DNA of 43,599 bases from Acidithiobacillus sp. (GTDB taxonomy: Bacteria; Pseudomonadota; Gammaproteobacteria; Acidithiobacillales; Acidithiobacillaceae): NCBI RefSeq assembly GCF_023256195.1, contig NZ_JAGDWX010000013.1:87443-131041 (forward strand), read 5' to 3'. The first letter of the stretch is position 1; every line of letters begins with the position of its first letter. The notes under the pieces are model-generated. The model ran no database searches. It was not told the origin of the DNA and saw only the letters and a list, made by a program, of their open reading frames with translations. The translations under genes and the position numbers were made by a program. This document shows, piece after piece, positions 12,001 through 20,377 of this stretch.

Positions 12001-12541
12001 TCGGGAACTGGATCACCAGGAGCTCCTGGAGGCGGCCGCGGACCAGATCGTCTGGTGTGTTGCCAAGGGTCCGCAGATCGCGGCACGGCGTCCCCAGGAC
12101 CTCAGCGTCACGGCCAGCGACATGGTGCAGCTCTTGCAGGATTATGCCGCCGGACGCTTGGGACGGATCGACTCTCACATCGCCCTGGACACCGTGGACC
12201 GGCTCATGGTGATGGGCTCCACGGGACTGCTCAAGGCCTTCCAGGCCGCTTTGCGCGGAACGCTGGAGGGGTGTTTCCGGCCAGACCTAGAGGCCGTTGC
12301 GACCGTCGGCAGTCCCATGCAATGCATGCTGAAGGGAGTCTGTGCCCAGTGTCTGCAGTGGCAGGTGGATCCACAGACCGGACAACGCACGCAGGCGGTG
12401 TTCAGTTGCGCTGGCCAGGATCAGCCCCTGGCCTGGGTGGATCTGGACCACCTGGCGGCACGGCAGAGCCAGAACCGCCTGTTGGAACGCCTTTCCAGCC
12501 AGTGGCTGGATCACCTGCTCCAGGGGATGGCCAAGGCCTGA
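9062..12541 (+). CDS. Nfn-like fused flavin/Fe-S oxidoreductase (GltD/NfnB + PyrK/NfnA modules)
   Basis: A 1159-residue cytoplasmic protein (no signal peptide or membrane helix). Residues about 1-235 match no domain I recognise. Residues about 240-330 form a GltD-type Fe-S entry domain: C242-x2-C245-x7-C253, then C280 in GCPLEEKI, then C320-x2-C323-x3-C327 in [10 protein letters not shown]. Two Rossmann folds follow, AGMGPAGF near 386 and GGGLTAVD at 554-561, as in the FAD and NAD(P)H sites of the glutamate synthase small subunit. From about 836 a ferredoxin-reductase/PyrK module starts ([23 protein letters not shown]) and ends with a 2Fe-2S ligand set C1088-x5-C1094-x2-C1097...C1116. The same two modules occur as separate subunits B and A in NfnAB transhydrogenase and SudAB. 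Fusion is seen; electron bifurcation between NADH, NADPH and ferredoxin is inference. A simpler NAD(P)H:acceptor reductase is possible. Confidence 0.75.
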   Translation: MLTFTEGNFADFFTAEGLARLDIDFQAMLSAEWPDLARQLADYRAGKIAAQGQESSALLLALAPILEAYLARFFAIEADNAALQESTRGHDPVMAFKKHFVLRRARRYRGEFPETFAELETWLDREIRQAHLDPGDPELAIARLGEAWLADEAKHAEAILKLTRWCALALNDREGRQRVADWPSFRLPQRVDHEALVPLQRLTTRPDQPWIGDPTQLRRRDGFHLTDQRMDARGVQSEVHYCLYCHDHDGDFCSKGFPEKKGVPELGFKVDPLGVTLTGCPLEEKISEMQILRRDGFNIGALAMIMVDNPMLPATGHRICNDCMKACVYQKQDPVNIPQVETRILSDVLSLPYGVEIYDLLCRWNPLRQTQYLAKDYNGRRVLVAGMGPAGFTMAHHLLQEGCAVVGIDGLKIEPLAEDWLHRPVRSWAALQEDLDERLLLGFGGVAEYGITVRWDKNFLKLIYLSLARRPLFQIFGGVRLGGTLTLEDAWASGFDHVCLATGAGLPRVLSLPGSLARGMRQASDFLMALQLTGAGKQSSLANLQVRLPAVVIGGGLTAVDTATEVQAYYVRQVEKVLQRYETLAEARGEEAVRAGLGAEDAAILDEFLEHGRAVRAERARARAAGEMPNFIPLLQAWGGVTLAYRKGMQQSPAYTRNHEELIKALQEGLFYQEGLDPLRAELDGYGHIAAMVFRRMEEVEGRWRPTDTELRLPARAVFVAAGTVPNTIYEREYPGTLTLDGDHFQTYVGHAHSLQTVQVAADCKAPDFGPFTSYHDDQQHRVSFVGDAHPVFHGSVVKAIASAKRSYPELMEHLRQLPERHISLESFQGEMARRLGMRIRRIDRSNPAVCELWVEAPAAAQNFRPGQFFRLQSYEASSPLTEGTRLQIPVLTVSGAGVEDDCIRLMVLQWGTAPRLVGRLREGDPIVLMGPTGAPTDIPQNKTILVVAGRWGAAVMMDIGPALRAAGNRVLYVAALGEARELDHQELLEAAADQIVWCVAKGPQIAARRPQDLSVTASDMVQLLQDYAAGRLGRIDSHIALDTVDRLMVMGSTGLLKAFQAALRGTLEGCFRPDLEAVATVGSPMQCMLKGVCAQCLQWQVDPQTGQRTQAVFSCAGQDQPLAWVDLDHLAARQSQNRLLERLSSQWLDHLLQGMAKA

Positions 12542-12548
12542 GCAGGCA

Positions 12549-12564
12549 CGGCGAGATATCGCCG
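12549..12564. terminator. Hairpin between convergent genes
   Basis: CGGCGA-GATA-TCGCCG: a perfect 6-bp stem in the 31-bp gap between the oxidoreductase stop and the minE stop. There is no T-run on either strand, so it is only a possible bidirectional terminator. Confidence 0.3.
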
Positions 12565-12572
12565 GGGAGCGC

Positions 12573-12842
12573 TCAGGGTTTCGGTGGCGAAGCCTGCTTC
12601 TCGGGGAAGAGCACGTTCAGCTCCAGTACCTCGAAGTCGCCGCGCCGCTCGAGATTGACACTGATGCGATCCCGCTCCACCGGTAGGTACTTGGCAATGA
12701 CGGCGAGCAGTTCCTCCTGCATCTGCGGCAGGAAATCCTGGGTTCCGGCGGAGCGTTCGTGGGCCAAAATCAGACGCAGACGGTCCTTGGCCACCTCCGC
12801 GCTTTTCTTGCGGGTCCCTAAAAAGTAGTCGAGAAAGGACAT
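12573..12842 (-). CDS. minE: Cell division topological specificity factor MinE
   Basis: Stimulates the MinD ATPase and drives Min oscillation, so that division is allowed only at mid-cell. The protein has 89 residues, the usual length. It starts MSFLDYFLGTRKKSAEVAKD, the amphipathic N-terminus plus the anti-MinCD helix, followed by RLRLILAHERS, the contact helix. The C-terminal topological domain contains ELLAVIAKYLPVERDRISV and LELNVLFPE. ATG 12842 was chosen although the frame runs open to 12914, because it gives the family N-terminus and lies one base after the minD stop. It is the last gene of the leftward cluster and converges on the oxidoreductase gene. Confidence 0.96.
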   Translation of the reverse strand: MSFLDYFLGTRKKSAEVAKDRLRLILAHERSAGTQDFLPQMQEELLAVIAKYLPVERDRISVNLERRGDFEVLELNVLFPEKQASPPKP

Positions 12843-12843
12843 G

Positions 12844-13653
12844 TCAGCCTCCGAAAAGCCGCTTGAAAAGGCTCTGCTTTTCCGGCTGCGTGAAACGTAG
12901 GGGGCGGTCTTCACCCAGGAATCTGGCGATGGCGTCCTCGTAGGCCTGGGCGACGTCCGTACCCTTCATGTGGATGGCCGGTATACCCTGGTTGGAGGCC
13001 TGAAGAATGGTCTCCGATTCGGGGATGACCCCGAGCAGCGGCGTGCGCAACAGCTCCTGGACATCCTCCACCGACAACATCTCGCCGCTCTGGACGCGGC
13101 GGGGCGCGTAGCGGGTGAGCAGGAGATGCTCCTTGACGGGGCTATCGCCCGTTTCGGCCCGCTTCGAACGGGCCTGGAGGATACCGATGATGCGATCCGA
13201 ATCGCGTACGGAGGAGACCTCTGGATTGGTCACGACGATGGCCTCGTCGGCGTGGTACAGAGCCCGCAGAGCGCCTGTCTCGATGCCCGCCGGCGAGTCG
13301 CAGACGATGTAATCGAAATCCTTCTGCAGCTCTTCCATGATGGCGGCCACACCCTCGGCGGTGAGGGCCTCCTTGTCGCGGGTCTGGGAGGTGGGAAGAA
13401 TGTAGAGCTGTTCCAGTTGGCGGTCCCGGATGAGAGCCTGCTGCAGCCGGGCCTCGCCCTGGATGACGTTGATGAGATCGTAGACCACCCGGCGCTCGCA
13501 GCCCATGACCAGATCCAGATTGCGCAGACCCACGTCGAAATCGATGACCACGGTGCGAAAATTGCGCAGCGCAAGGCCGCTGGCAAAGGCGGCACTGGTG
13601 GTGGTCTTGCCCACCCCGCCTTTTCCCGAGGTGACGACGATGATCCTGGCCAT
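12844..13653 (-). CDS. minD: Septum site-determining ATPase MinD
   Basis: Membrane-associated P-loop ATPase that recruits MinC and oscillates with MinE. The protein has 269 residues, typical of the family. The deviant Walker A GKGGVGKTTT is at residues 10-19, the FDVGLRNLDLVMG switch region follows, and DYIVCDSPAGIE is the Walker B/switch II segment. The C-terminal amphipathic membrane-targeting helix is visible as KQSLFKRLFGG. It lies 24 bp after minC and 1 bp before minE, in the order C-D-E as in E. coli. Confidence 0.98.
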   Translation of the reverse strand: MARIIVVTSGKGGVGKTTTSAAFASGLALRNFRTVVIDFDVGLRNLDLVMGCERRVVYDLINVIQGEARLQQALIRDRQLEQLYILPTSQTRDKEALTAEGVAAIMEELQKDFDYIVCDSPAGIETGALRALYHADEAIVVTNPEVSSVRDSDRIIGILQARSKRAETGDSPVKEHLLLTRYAPRRVQSGEMLSVEDVQELLRTPLLGVIPESETILQASNQGIPAIHMKGTDVAQAYEDAIARFLGEDRPLRFTQPEKQSLFKRLFGG

Positions 13654-13677
13654 GGTTCTTGTCTCCGGTAGGGGGTA

Positions 13678-14370
13678 CTACGTTTGTAGAGGGATTATAT
13701 GCAGCTCTTCCTCGTTCAGGTACACCTGGGCCGGGCGGCTCCACAGGGGATGCTGGGAGTCGAGGGTGCGGTAGACACCGGCGATGGCCACCAGTTCGGC
13801 CTCGAGGCTGTGGCAGAATATGCGCGCGTTGCTGGCACCGCTCACCCCGGCCATGGCACGACCGCGCAAGGCGCCGTAGACGTGTAGGTGACCATCGGCC
13901 AATACCTCGGCGCCGGCATTGACCACGCCCAGGCACACCAGACCCGTGTGTCGTGCGTAGAAGCGCTGACCGCTGCGCACGGGCTGGTCGAGGATTCGGT
14001 CGGGTACTGCGGCGGGTGCCTGCGTTGCTGCGGATGGGGGCGCGGCGCCCTGATCCCGACCGCGCAGGGTAGCAAGGCCCAGTTTCCGGGCGGCCTCCTG
14101 CAGGGCCTCAGAAGCCTGCCGTACCCCCACCACCGTGCAGCCGAGATCGCGCAGGCTCGCGACACAGGCACCCAGCTGCTCTGCCTCGGCGTCGGACCAG
14201 TGTGCCATATCCAGTACGAGACCGGCGCCGTGCAGCAGATCGGGGAGACGACCATCCGGGCCGAGGATTTCCCGGCGCAGGGTGGAGGGATCGGCATGGA
14301 AGAGCTCCAGAATGGGCAGCGTGAAAACGCCGCCAGTCAGGCGCAGGCCGCTGCGGTCGGATTCAGTCAT
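13678..14370 (-). CDS. minC: Septum site-determining protein MinC
   Basis: FtsZ polymerisation inhibitor delivered to the membrane by MinD. The protein has 230 residues. The N-terminal FtsZ-binding domain shows RLTGGVFTLPILEL and later LVLDMAHW. A Pro/Ala-rich linker (about residues 110-130) separates it from the C-terminal beta-helix domain with PVRSGQRFYARHTGLVCLG, VLADGHLHVYGALRGRAMAG and ARIFCHSLEAELVAIAGVYR. These are standard MinC signatures. The ATG at 14370 overlaps a parS-like sequence, an unusual arrangement. It lies 18 bp after fdxA. Confidence 0.95.
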   Translation of the reverse strand: MTESDRSGLRLTGGVFTLPILELFHADPSTLRREILGPDGRLPDLLHGAGLVLDMAHWSDAEAEQLGACVASLRDLGCTVVGVRQASEALQEAARKLGLATLRGRDQGAAPPSAATQAPAAVPDRILDQPVRSGQRFYARHTGLVCLGVVNAGAEVLADGHLHVYGALRGRAMAGVSGASNARIFCHSLEAELVAIAGVYRTLDSQHPLWSRPAQVYLNEEELHIIPLQT

Positions 14371-14385
14371 GTTTCACGGGAAACA
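14370..14385. promoter_or_regulatory. parS-like site at the minC start
   Basis: TGTTTCACGGGAAACA differs from the parS consensus TGTTTCACGTGAAACA only at position 10. It occupies most of the 18-bp fdxA-minC gap and includes the last base of the minC start codon. This is a strong ParB-binding candidate. Confidence 0.75.
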
Positions 14386-14388
14386 CAA

Positions 14389-14715
14389 TCATCCGCGCTT
14401 CAGTAGGGGCCGCTTGTTCGGCTTGCCATTCCACTCGTCGGCGTCCGCCGGTGCTGCCTTTTTGCGCAATATGACGGGCCAAAGCTTGCTCAGTTCGGCA
14501 TTGAGGGCAGTGAAATCCCGCTGATCCGCGGGTACTTCGTCCTCGGCAAAAATGGCATCGGCGGGGCACTCGGGGACACAGGCGGCGCAATCGATGCACT
14601 CTACAGGGTCGATGGCCAGAAAGTTGGGTCCTTCATGAAAACACTCCACGGGACAGACTTCGGCGCAATCGGTGTACTTGCACTGGATACAGTTTTCGGT
14701 GACGACGTAGGTCAT
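14389..14715 (-). CDS. fdxA: 7Fe ferredoxin (FdxA type)
   Basis: Small cytoplasmic electron carrier with one 3Fe-4S and one 4Fe-4S cluster. The protein has 108 residues, matching Azotobacter ferredoxin I/FdxA. Cysteines stand at 9, 12, 17, 21 and 25, then 40, 43, 46 and 50, reproducing the Azotobacter set shifted by one. The stretches are [18 protein letters not shown] and [12 protein letters not shown]. The C-terminal extension, including [16 protein letters not shown], is typical. It sits 3 bp after topA and 18 bp before minC in a leftward run. Its redox partner is unknown; the Fe-S oxidoreductase at 9062 is a nearby candidate (inference). Confidence 0.95.
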   Translation of the reverse strand: MTYVVTENCIQCKYTDCAEVCPVECFHEGPNFLAIDPVECIDCAACVPECPADAIFAEDEVPADQRDFTALNAELSKLWPVILRKKAAPADADEWNGKPNKRPLLKRG

Positions 14716-14718
14716 GTT

Positions 14719-17196
14719 TCACGCTTTGACGGTGGGTTTCTTGGACGTTTTGCTCTTGCTGGCGGTGGTACTGCCGCCCTTGGCCCGCACGGTCTTGGTC
14801 GAGCCGGGTGCCTTGGAGGCAGCGGCCGTCTTTTTGCCGCGCTTCGCGCCGCGGCGTGCGGCGGTGTCCTGATCGTCCTTGGGGGTCGGCGGGCTGTACT
14901 CTGCCAGGAGTTTCTGCACCTCAGCGACGTCCGCTTCGGCAGGGAAATGAAAGGCGCATTCGCCTTGCGGGCAGACCAGTTCGTCTCCTCGTCGCTTGGT
15001 CGTCTTCTGGTAGAGGATAGGCCAGGCGCACCGGGGACAGGGCCGTTGCACCGGCGGTCCCCACAGGGCGTAGCTGCATTTGGGGTAGGTGTCGCAGGAG
15101 TAGAACACTTTACCGTAGCGACTGCGCTTTTCCACCAGTTCACCAAGGCCGCACTGTGGACAGGTGATGCCGGTGCCTTTGGGTTTGTTCAGTGCTTCGA
15201 TGTGCTTGCATTGGGGATAAGCGCTGCAGGAGATGAAACGGCCGTAGCGCCCGGTCTTGTAGACCAGAGGCTGGCCACAGTCGGGGCAATCGCGGCCCAC
15301 GGGCTCCGGGGCCTCCCGCGGTCCTTCCAGAGGCCGGGAGTAATGGCACTCGGGAAAGCCGGAGCAGGCGATGAAGCGCCCGTGTCGACCGAGTTTCACC
15401 AGGAGTTTCTTGCCGCACTCCGGACAGTCTTCGTCCAGCGCCTCGCTGGTGGCTTCCTGCCGGCTGACCGTGGCCTTTTCCTCCAGCAGTTCTCGGAAGG
15501 GTCCCCAGAACTGCGCGAGCACGGGTTGCCATTGTTTCTCGCCGCGGGCGATGGCGTCCAGCTCGTCTTCCATTCCCGCAGTGAAGCCATAGTCGACGTA
15601 GCGTTCGAAGTGCTGGATCAGGAAGCGCCCGACAACGCGGCCGAGGTCCGTGGGGAAAAAGCGGCGTTGCTGGACCTCCACATACTCACGGTTCTGCAGG
15701 GTCTGAATGATGCTGGCGTAGGTGGAGGGTCGGCCAATGCCGTGCGCCTCCAGAGTCTTGACCAGGGTCGCGTCGCTGTAACGCGGTGGCGGCTCGGTGA
15801 AGTGCTGTTCGCAGAAGACCTCGTCCACGGCCACGGTCTCGCCCTCGCGCAGGGGCGGCAGCAGACGTTCCTCGTCCTCCTCCGCCGCCTCGTCGCGGCC
15901 TTCCAGGTAGACAGCCATGAAGCCGGGAAAGGTCACCGTCGAGCCGTTGGCGCGGAGATTCCAATGGCTGTCCGCGTCGAGATCTACGGCCACGAGATCC
16001 AGGCGGGCCGCCGCCATCTGGCAGGCCACGCTGCGTTTCCAGATCAGGTCGTAGAGGCGCCACAGATCCCGTTCCAACACGCCCTTGAGGCTATCGGGCG
16101 TGCGCTGCACATCCGTCGGTCGGATGGCCTCGTGGGCCTCCTGGGCATTCTTGCTCTTGGTTTGATAGCGTCGCGCCTCGGCTGGCAAGAACTCGGCCCC
16201 ATAGTGACCGGCAATGAAGCCGCGCAGGGACTGGAGCGCCTCTTCGGCGAGGTTGACGGCGTCGGTACGCATGTAGGTGATGAGGCCGACAGTTTCGCTG
16301 CCGATGCTCACGCCCTCGTAGAGTTGTTGCGCCACGCGCATGGTGCGGCTGGCGCTGAAGCCCAACTTGCGTGACGCTTCCTGCTGCAAGGTCGAGGTGG
16401 TGAAGGGCGCGGCAGGCTGGCGTTGCCGGCTCTTGCGCTCCACCTTGCGCACCCGCAGGCCGTGCGCGGCGATGTCTTGGAGCATGGCCTGGCGCAGTTC
16501 CTCGGCGCGTTCGCCATCGACGATGTCGAACTGCTCCAGCTTCTGCTGCTGCCAGTGGGTCAGGCGCGCCGCGAAAAGGTCCTCGGCGCGGCGCAGGCGC
16601 GCGCCCAGGGTCCAGTATTCCTGACGGACGAAGGCCTCGATCTCATCCTCGCGCTCGCACACGAGGCGCAGGGCGGCGCTCTGTACTCTTCCGGCAGACA
16701 GACCGGGACGGACCTTGCGCCACAGCAGGGGGGAAAGATTGAAGCCGACGAGGTAGTCCAAGGCACGCCGCGCCTGCTGCGCATTGACGAGGTCGCCGGC
16801 GATTTCGCGCGGGTGGGCAATGGCCTCCCGCACCGCCTTCTGGGTGATCTCGTGAAAAACCACGCGATGCACCGCCCGTCCCTTCAAGAGGCCCCTCTCC
16901 CGCAACAGCTCCACCAGGTGCCAGGAGATGGCCTCCCCCTCGCGATCCGGGTCGGTGGCCAGCCACAGGGCATCGGCTGAACGCAGCGCCTTGGCGATGG
17001 CCTCCACGTGTCGTTGGTTGCGCTCGATTTCGGCGTAGCGCATGGCAAAGCCGTGCTCGGGATCCACCGCGCCCTCCTTGGGCAGCAGGTCACGCACGTG
17101 CCCATAGGAAGCTAGCACCGTAAAGTCCTTGCCCAAGTACTTTTCGATGGTCTTGGCCTTGGCCGGAGATTCGACGACGACGAGTTGCTGACCCAT
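14719..17196 (-). CDS. topA: DNA topoisomerase I
   Basis: Type IA topoisomerase that relaxes negative supercoils and so balances gyrase. The protein has 825 residues. The TOPRIM domain begins VVVESPAKAKTIEKYL and contains ATDPDREGEAISWH (acidic metal ligands). The catalytic Tyr is Y308 in GLITYMRTDA, and LSAGRVQSAALRLV and GIGRPSTYASIIQTL are further family blocks. The C-terminal region has four Cys-rich ribbons (CPECG, CPDCG, CPQCG, CPRC, each with later Cys pairs) and a Lys/Ser/Thr-rich tail. The start was set at ATG 17196 (MGQQLVVVESPAK), although the frame is open another 66 codons, because those overlap smg. It lies 2 bp after smg. Confidence 0.97.
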   Translation of the reverse strand: MGQQLVVVESPAKAKTIEKYLGKDFTVLASYGHVRDLLPKEGAVDPEHGFAMRYAEIERNQRHVEAIAKALRSADALWLATDPDREGEAISWHLVELLRERGLLKGRAVHRVVFHEITQKAVREAIAHPREIAGDLVNAQQARRALDYLVGFNLSPLLWRKVRPGLSAGRVQSAALRLVCEREDEIEAFVRQEYWTLGARLRRAEDLFAARLTHWQQQKLEQFDIVDGERAEELRQAMLQDIAAHGLRVRKVERKSRQRQPAAPFTTSTLQQEASRKLGFSASRTMRVAQQLYEGVSIGSETVGLITYMRTDAVNLAEEALQSLRGFIAGHYGAEFLPAEARRYQTKSKNAQEAHEAIRPTDVQRTPDSLKGVLERDLWRLYDLIWKRSVACQMAAARLDLVAVDLDADSHWNLRANGSTVTFPGFMAVYLEGRDEAAEEDEERLLPPLREGETVAVDEVFCEQHFTEPPPRYSDATLVKTLEAHGIGRPSTYASIIQTLQNREYVEVQQRRFFPTDLGRVVGRFLIQHFERYVDYGFTAGMEDELDAIARGEKQWQPVLAQFWGPFRELLEEKATVSRQEATSEALDEDCPECGKKLLVKLGRHGRFIACSGFPECHYSRPLEGPREAPEPVGRDCPDCGQPLVYKTGRYGRFISCSAYPQCKHIEALNKPKGTGITCPQCGLGELVEKRSRYGKVFYSCDTYPKCSYALWGPPVQRPCPRCAWPILYQKTTKRRGDELVCPQGECAFHFPAEADVAEVQKLLAEYSPPTPKDDQDTAARRGAKRGKKTAAASKAPGSTKTVRAKGGSTTASKSKTSKKPTVKA

Positions 17197-17198
17197 GC

Positions 17199-17636
17199 TC
17201 AGTGCAGGATACGCTTGCCGTCGGGATCGAGTAGATTGTCCATCCACAGGGATTCCGGTCCCGGTTCGTTGGCCAGGACCAGAAAGGCGACCCAGTCGAG
17301 GGTATCGACATCGGCTTCGTCCAGTTCCAGCGCAAGCAGACGATCGATGATGCGTTCCCGCAGGACGCCGTTGATTACGCCCAGGCGCTCCCACTCCTGC
17401 AGCTGGCCTCGGGTGGCCACCGACAGGTTGCGCAGCTCCCAGGGGTGATAGGCACGGGTAGCGCGGGCATTGTCGTGCTGCTCGGAGACGGCATCAAAGC
17501 CATCCATCCAGTCCAAGGCCCGCTGGATGTCCTCCTCGGGATAGCCCACTGCCCGTAGCTGATCCTCCACCTCGAGGTCGTCCTCGTCGTCCAGATGGTC
17601 CAGGAGGTAGCTGATGATGTCGATCACGTCTTCCAT
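17199..17636 (-). CDS. smg: Smg family protein (DUF494)
   Basis: Small acidic protein of 145 residues whose biochemical role is not established. It is recognised by the N-terminus MEDVIDIISYLLDHL, a run of acidic residues, and the mid-region ATRAYHPWELRNLSV...GQLQEWERLG. The order dprA-smg-topA seen here resembles E. coli smf-smg followed by a topA-related gene. It is probably translated from the same message as its neighbours (gaps of 12 and 2 bp). No catalytic motif is visible. Confidence 0.93.
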   Translation of the reverse strand: MEDVIDIISYLLDHLDDEDDLEVEDQLRAVGYPEEDIQRALDWMDGFDAVSEQHDNARATRAYHPWELRNLSVATRGQLQEWERLGVINGVLRERIIDRLLALELDEADVDTLDWVAFLVLANEPGPESLWMDNLLDPDGKRILH

Positions 17637-17648
17637 GGGAACAACCTC

Positions 17649-18743
17649 CTAGCTGGGGCCAGAGAGGCGGCAGAAACGCCCGCCGGGACAGGGAGCGATG
17701 AAACCTTGGATTTCCATGCTCAAGAGGATGGCCGAAAGCGCCGATAGCGTCAATCCGCAACGCTCCGAGATTTCCTCGAGGCTCAGGGTATCTTGGTGCA
17801 GCGCATCCCACACCGCCCGTTCCTGCGGGTCCGGGGGCGCCTGTGTCGCCGCGGCGTCGCGCTGGAGCTCCTGGCGCGCCTGAAAGAGAGGCCCCAACTC
17901 CTCGAGGATGTCCTGGCTCGTTTCTACCAGCTTCGCACCCTGCCGGATGAGGGAGTGTGGTCCGCGCGACAGGGGTGAATGGATGGAGCCCGGGATGGCG
18001 AAGACCTCGCGGCCCTGCTCCAGAGCCAGGCGAGCGGTGATGAGGGAGCCGCTCTGCAGGGCGGCCTCGACCACCAGCACGCCGAGACTCAGACCGCTGA
18101 TGAGGCGATTGCGCCGGGGGAAGAGACCGCTGCGCGGCCCGGTTCCGGGTGCCTGCTCGCTGATGAGCAGGCCATTCTCCAGCAATCGATGGGCAAGCTC
18201 GAGGTGCTCGCGTGGGTAGATGACATCCGGGCCCGTCGCCAGGACCGCGATGGTTCCCGTGTCCAGGGCGCCTTCGTGGGCCGCACCGTCGATGCCCAGG
18301 GCCAAGCCGCTGACAATGATGAGGCCGGCCCGCCCGAGACTGGCGGCGAAGGCCTGGGCATTGGCGCGTCCGCTGGGGGTGGGACGACGACTGCCGACGA
18401 TGGCCAGTGCCGCGCGCCCCAACAATTCGCGGCGCCCGCGCAGATGCAGGTAGGCCGGGGCGTCGGGAAGGACCCGCAGCAAGGCCGGATAGTCGCTGTC
18501 CTCGAGGCTGCAGATACTGTTGTCGGGATTCGCCAGCCAGCGGCGATCCTCGGCACTCAGCAGGTCCTCGGGTGCCTTCCGCAGTGCGCCGATCTGGGCC
18601 TCGCTGAGACCTAGTCCGGCCAGCTCCGCGGACCCGTGTCCGAAGCAGGCGGCGACGCTGCCGAAGCGCTGCCACAGGGCCTTCTGCCGGACGGGACCGA
18701 GGCCTGGGACACGCCCGAAGGCAAGCCAGAGCGCATGGCTCAA
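17649..18743 (-). CDS. dprA: DNA-processing protein DprA (Smf)
   Basis: Single-strand DNA-binding protein that loads RecA on incoming DNA during natural transformation. The protein has 364 residues. An N-terminal helical domain (GRVPGLGPVRQKALWQRFGS) is followed by the Rossmann-like DprA fold with AIVGSRRPTPSGR and SGLALGIDGAAHEGAL, ISEQAPGTGPRSGLFPRRNR and the VVEAALQSGSLITARLALEQGR block. A C-terminal winged helix (LEEISERCGLTLSALSAILL) is present as in many proteobacteria. Its start overlaps the stop of the LysM gene by 4 bp (ATGA). Presence of dprA alone does not prove competence. Confidence 0.95.
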   Translation of the reverse strand: MSHALWLAFGRVPGLGPVRQKALWQRFGSVAACFGHGSAELAGLGLSEAQIGALRKAPEDLLSAEDRRWLANPDNSICSLEDSDYPALLRVLPDAPAYLHLRGRRELLGRAALAIVGSRRPTPSGRANAQAFAASLGRAGLIIVSGLALGIDGAAHEGALDTGTIAVLATGPDVIYPREHLELAHRLLENGLLISEQAPGTGPRSGLFPRRNRLISGLSLGVLVVEAALQSGSLITARLALEQGREVFAIPGSIHSPLSRGPHSLIRQGAKLVETSQDILEELGPLFQARQELQRDAAATQAPPDPQERAVWDALHQDTLSLEEISERCGLTLSALSAILLSMEIQGFIAPCPGGRFCRLSGPS

Positions 18744-19786
18744 GGAGCGATACCGAGCACTTTGGGGGCCGTGGGCGGGGGATTGCGCAGGGCGTCGCCG
18801 ACCTGGATGCCGCGCTTGGCGACGGTGACCACCGCGAAAGAGACCTCCGGGAACACCCGGAACAGCATGAGGGAGCCGATATCCCGCCCGGGCAAGGTTA
18901 GCCGCTCACCGGTCACTGCGTCACGGCTGGCATTTTCAGGACCGTCGATCTGCAGGACGTTGCCGGGGACAAGACCCGCCGCACTGCCCCGATCCACGAC
19001 CACCACCTGCCCCACCATCATCTCGGGAAAGTTGCTGAGGCTGCCGATGATGTGCCCCTGCACCGGATGGGTCGGACTGCTGGGGAAGAAGTGCGGAGAG
19101 GGTTCCGGCTCCTCGGGCACCAGGCGATCTCCCAGGCTAATCTCCTCTCGCGCGTTGGTGATCTCGATCTCGGCCAGGCTACCCGCGTGGAGCACCTTGG
19201 CGCTACCGAGATCCATCAGGGCGTGGCCCAGACTCTTGGTTTCACCGGGCCGAGTCAGGGTCGGGCCGGCGCGGACCACCCGCAGCATGGTACCGGGGGC
19301 AAGATCGCCCAATTGTTTCACATAGAGGCGATCACCGTTGCTGAAGATGGTATCGCTGTCATCGGCGGCGGCGATGTAGGGCAGTCGCTCGTAGTCGCTG
19401 CGGCTGGCGATGAGGCCCGGGCTACCCAGGAAAGGCATCATCACGCCGGTGTTATAGCTCGGGATGGGGCCTACTTGCATCTGGGGCTGCAGCTGGATCA
19501 CCTGCAGATGCGGCTGGCCCGCTGCATCGTAGCTCAGGACGATGCGATCGCCGGGATAGATGAGATTCGGATTGCGGATGGCCGGATTGCGCCGCCACAG
19601 CAGCGGCCAGTCCCACGGATTTTTGAGAAAGTGCGCCGCAATGCCCCAGAGCGTGTCACCGGGCCGAACCACGTAGACCTCGGACTGGGCAGCCGAGGCC
19701 ACGGCGGGTGTGGCCGACGCGGCCAAGGGTTCCATGGCGGCCAAGGCCAGACCAAGGCTGAGAACGACACGGGGGGCGTTGCGCAT
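18740..19786 (-). CDS. Secreted LysM-domain protein
   Basis: A 348-residue exported protein. Residues 1-24 form a signal peptide (hydrophobic core VVLSLGLALAAM, then small residues). A single LysM peptidoglycan-binding module covers about residues 37-85 (VVRPGDTLWGIAAHFL to NPNLIYPGDRIVL). The remaining 260 residues are beta-rich with repeated short GD/RxY motifs and no named catalytic site. A LysM gene upstream of dprA is common in beta/gamma-proteobacteria. The start is supported by TGGAGGAAA 6-8 nt upstream. It heads the leftward cluster lysM-dprA-smg-topA-fdxA-minCDE and is divergent from def, with 84 bp between them. Cell-wall binding is well supported; the rest is unknown. Confidence 0.9.
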   Translation of the reverse strand: MRNAPRVVLSLGLALAAMEPLAASATPAVASAAQSEVYVVRPGDTLWGIAAHFLKNPWDWPLLWRRNPAIRNPNLIYPGDRIVLSYDAAGQPHLQVIQLQPQMQVGPIPSYNTGVMMPFLGSPGLIASRSDYERLPYIAAADDSDTIFSNGDRLYVKQLGDLAPGTMLRVVRAGPTLTRPGETKSLGHALMDLGSAKVLHAGSLAEIEITNAREEISLGDRLVPEEPEPSPHFFPSSPTHPVQGHIIGSLSNFPEMMVGQVVVVDRGSAAGLVPGNVLQIDGPENASRDAVTGERLTLPGRDIGSLMLFRVFPEVSFAVVTVAKRGIQVGDALRNPPPTAPKVLGIAP

Positions 19787-19870
19787 GATGTTTTCCTCCA
19801 GACTTTCGCAGCAACTAGTATTAGTTCAAGATAAGGGATTTGGCGAGTTAGCGCAGCGCAGAGGACGATC
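19787..19870. promoter_or_regulatory. Divergent promoter region lysM / def
   Basis: 84 bp separating two outward-facing gene clusters, AT-rich in its middle (AACTAGTATTAGTTCAAGATAA, around 19812-19834). Both promoters must lie here, or the def promoter just upstream, but no convincing -35/-10 pair could be fixed by eye. Confidence 0.45.
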
Positions 19871-20377
19871 ATGGCGCTTTTGAAGATTGTCGAGTATCCC
19901 GATGTCCGCCTCAAGCAAGAGGCCAGCCCCATCACCCGTATCGATCGCGATATCGAAGCCTTGGCCAATGACATGGCGGAGACCATGTACGATGCTCCCG
20001 GTATCGGTCTCGCCGCCATTCAGGTGGCAGCGCCGCGGCGGCTCATCGTGGTCGATGTGTCGGAAGCGCGCAATGAGCTCCTGACCCTGGTCAATCCCGA
20101 GATCGTCGAAAGCTCCGGTGAGGAGGAGATGCAGGAAGGCTGTCTGTCCGTACCGGGCGTCCTGGAGACGGTACGCCGTGCCGAGCGGGTCAAGGTGCGG
20201 GCCCAGGATCTGCGCGGTAAGACCCTGGAATTGGAAGCCGATGGCCTGCTGGCTGTCTGTCTGCAGCACGAGATCGATCACCTCAATGGAACCCTCTTCG
20301 TCGATCGGCTCTCCCGACTCAAGCAGAATCTCATCCGCCGAAAGGCGGAGAAACGGCTGCGTCACCATGGTGGATAG
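19871..20377 (+). CDS. def: Peptide deformylase
   Basis: Metalloenzyme removing the N-formyl group from nascent proteins. The protein has 168 residues. All three family motifs are present: [17 protein letters not shown] with metal ligand C91, and HEIDHL with H133, E134 and H137, each one residue later than in E. coli Def. AGAGGA lies a few bases before the ATG. The last 11 bp overlap fmt, whose product adds the formyl group, so the pair is co-translated. Confidence 0.98.
   Translation: MALLKIVEYPDVRLKQEASPITRIDRDIEALANDMAETMYDAPGIGLAAIQVAAPRRLIVVDVSEARNELLTLVNPEIVESSGEEEMQEGCLSVPGVLETVRRAERVKVRAQDLRGKTLELEADGLLAVCLQHEIDHLNGTLFVDRLSRLKQNLIRRKAEKRLRHHGG

Noticed and set aside
12888-12895. CGTGAAAC in minD as a parS
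   Set aside because: The left half bears no resemblance to TGTTTCAC, so it is a half-site only.
14715-14723. TGTTTCACG at the fdxA start as a fifth parS
   Set aside because: Only one half-site; the other half (CTTTGAC) does not match.
14635-16374. 579-codon plus-strand frame opposite topA
   Set aside because: It is antisense to conserved topA blocks, with no recognisable domain.
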